A stretch of DNA of 6,615 nucleotides, taken from NCBI GenBank assembly GCA_027024625.1, contig JALVRY010000436.1, positions 2,454-9,068 of the forward strand. Reading direction: 5' to 3'. Shown here piece after piece: positions 6,615 through 6,615 of this stretch (position 1 is the stretch's first letter; every line of letters begins with the position of its first letter). This DNA is from Thiotrichaceae bacterium. GTDB taxonomy: Bacteria; Pseudomonadota; Gammaproteobacteria; Thiotrichales; Thiotrichaceae. The notes under the pieces are model-generated. The model saw only the letters and a list, made by a program, of their open reading frames with translations, had not been told where the DNA came from and ran no database searches. The position numbers and the translations under genes were made by a program.

Positions 6615-6615
6615 G

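Noticed and set aside
6526..6615. Purine or other riboswitch in the purE leader
   Set aside because: The likely leader is only about 20 bases, and the visible 90 bases show no conserved aptamer-like pairing.

Overview
The window looks like chromosomal DNA of an AT-rich gammaproteobacterium. The evidence is a Pseudomonas-type Chp (twitching motility) chemosensory kinase followed by a ChpC-like CheW protein, and a class I purE-purK pair. I cannot name the genus. There are six protein genes in two converging blocks. I see no RNA genes, CRISPR array, insertion sequence or phage genes.

Left block, plus strand (1-4292). It opens inside a large ChpA/PilL-type hybrid sensor kinase whose N-terminus lies off the left edge. 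The first 110 bases are nine perfect copies of a 12-bp unit that is in frame and encodes the tetrapeptide Gln-Glu-Val-Asp. This linker leads into the last phosphotransfer (Hpt) domain, then the helical dimerisation region, ATPase, CheW and receiver domains. A ChpC-like CheW adaptor follows with an ATGA stop/start overlap. Forty bases later comes a cobyrinic acid a,c-diamide synthase (CbiA/CobB), a cobalamin biosynthesis enzyme with no obvious functional link to pilus signalling.

Right block, minus strand (6525 down to 4309). The order is purE, purK, then a small class I SAM-dependent methyltransferase. PurE and purK are 1 bp apart, and purK overlaps the methyltransferase gene by 7 bp, so this looks like one transcription unit. 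PurK makes N5-carboxyaminoimidazole ribonucleotide and PurE rearranges it to CAIR in de novo purine synthesis. The methyltransferase resembles the RsmC/YbxB RNA methyltransferase group but has Asn-Val-Pro-Ala where that group usually has Asn-Pro-Pro-aromatic/His. The two blocks meet tail to tail with 16 bp between stop codons and no convincing terminator.

The only sizeable non-coding stretch is 6526-6615, upstream of purE. It holds a plausible -10 box, a 16-bp palindrome and two copies of a 13-bp direct repeat 70 bp apart. The most unusual feature of the window is the perfect QEVD minisatellite inside the kinase gene. I found no clear evidence of a wholly new defence or mobile system.
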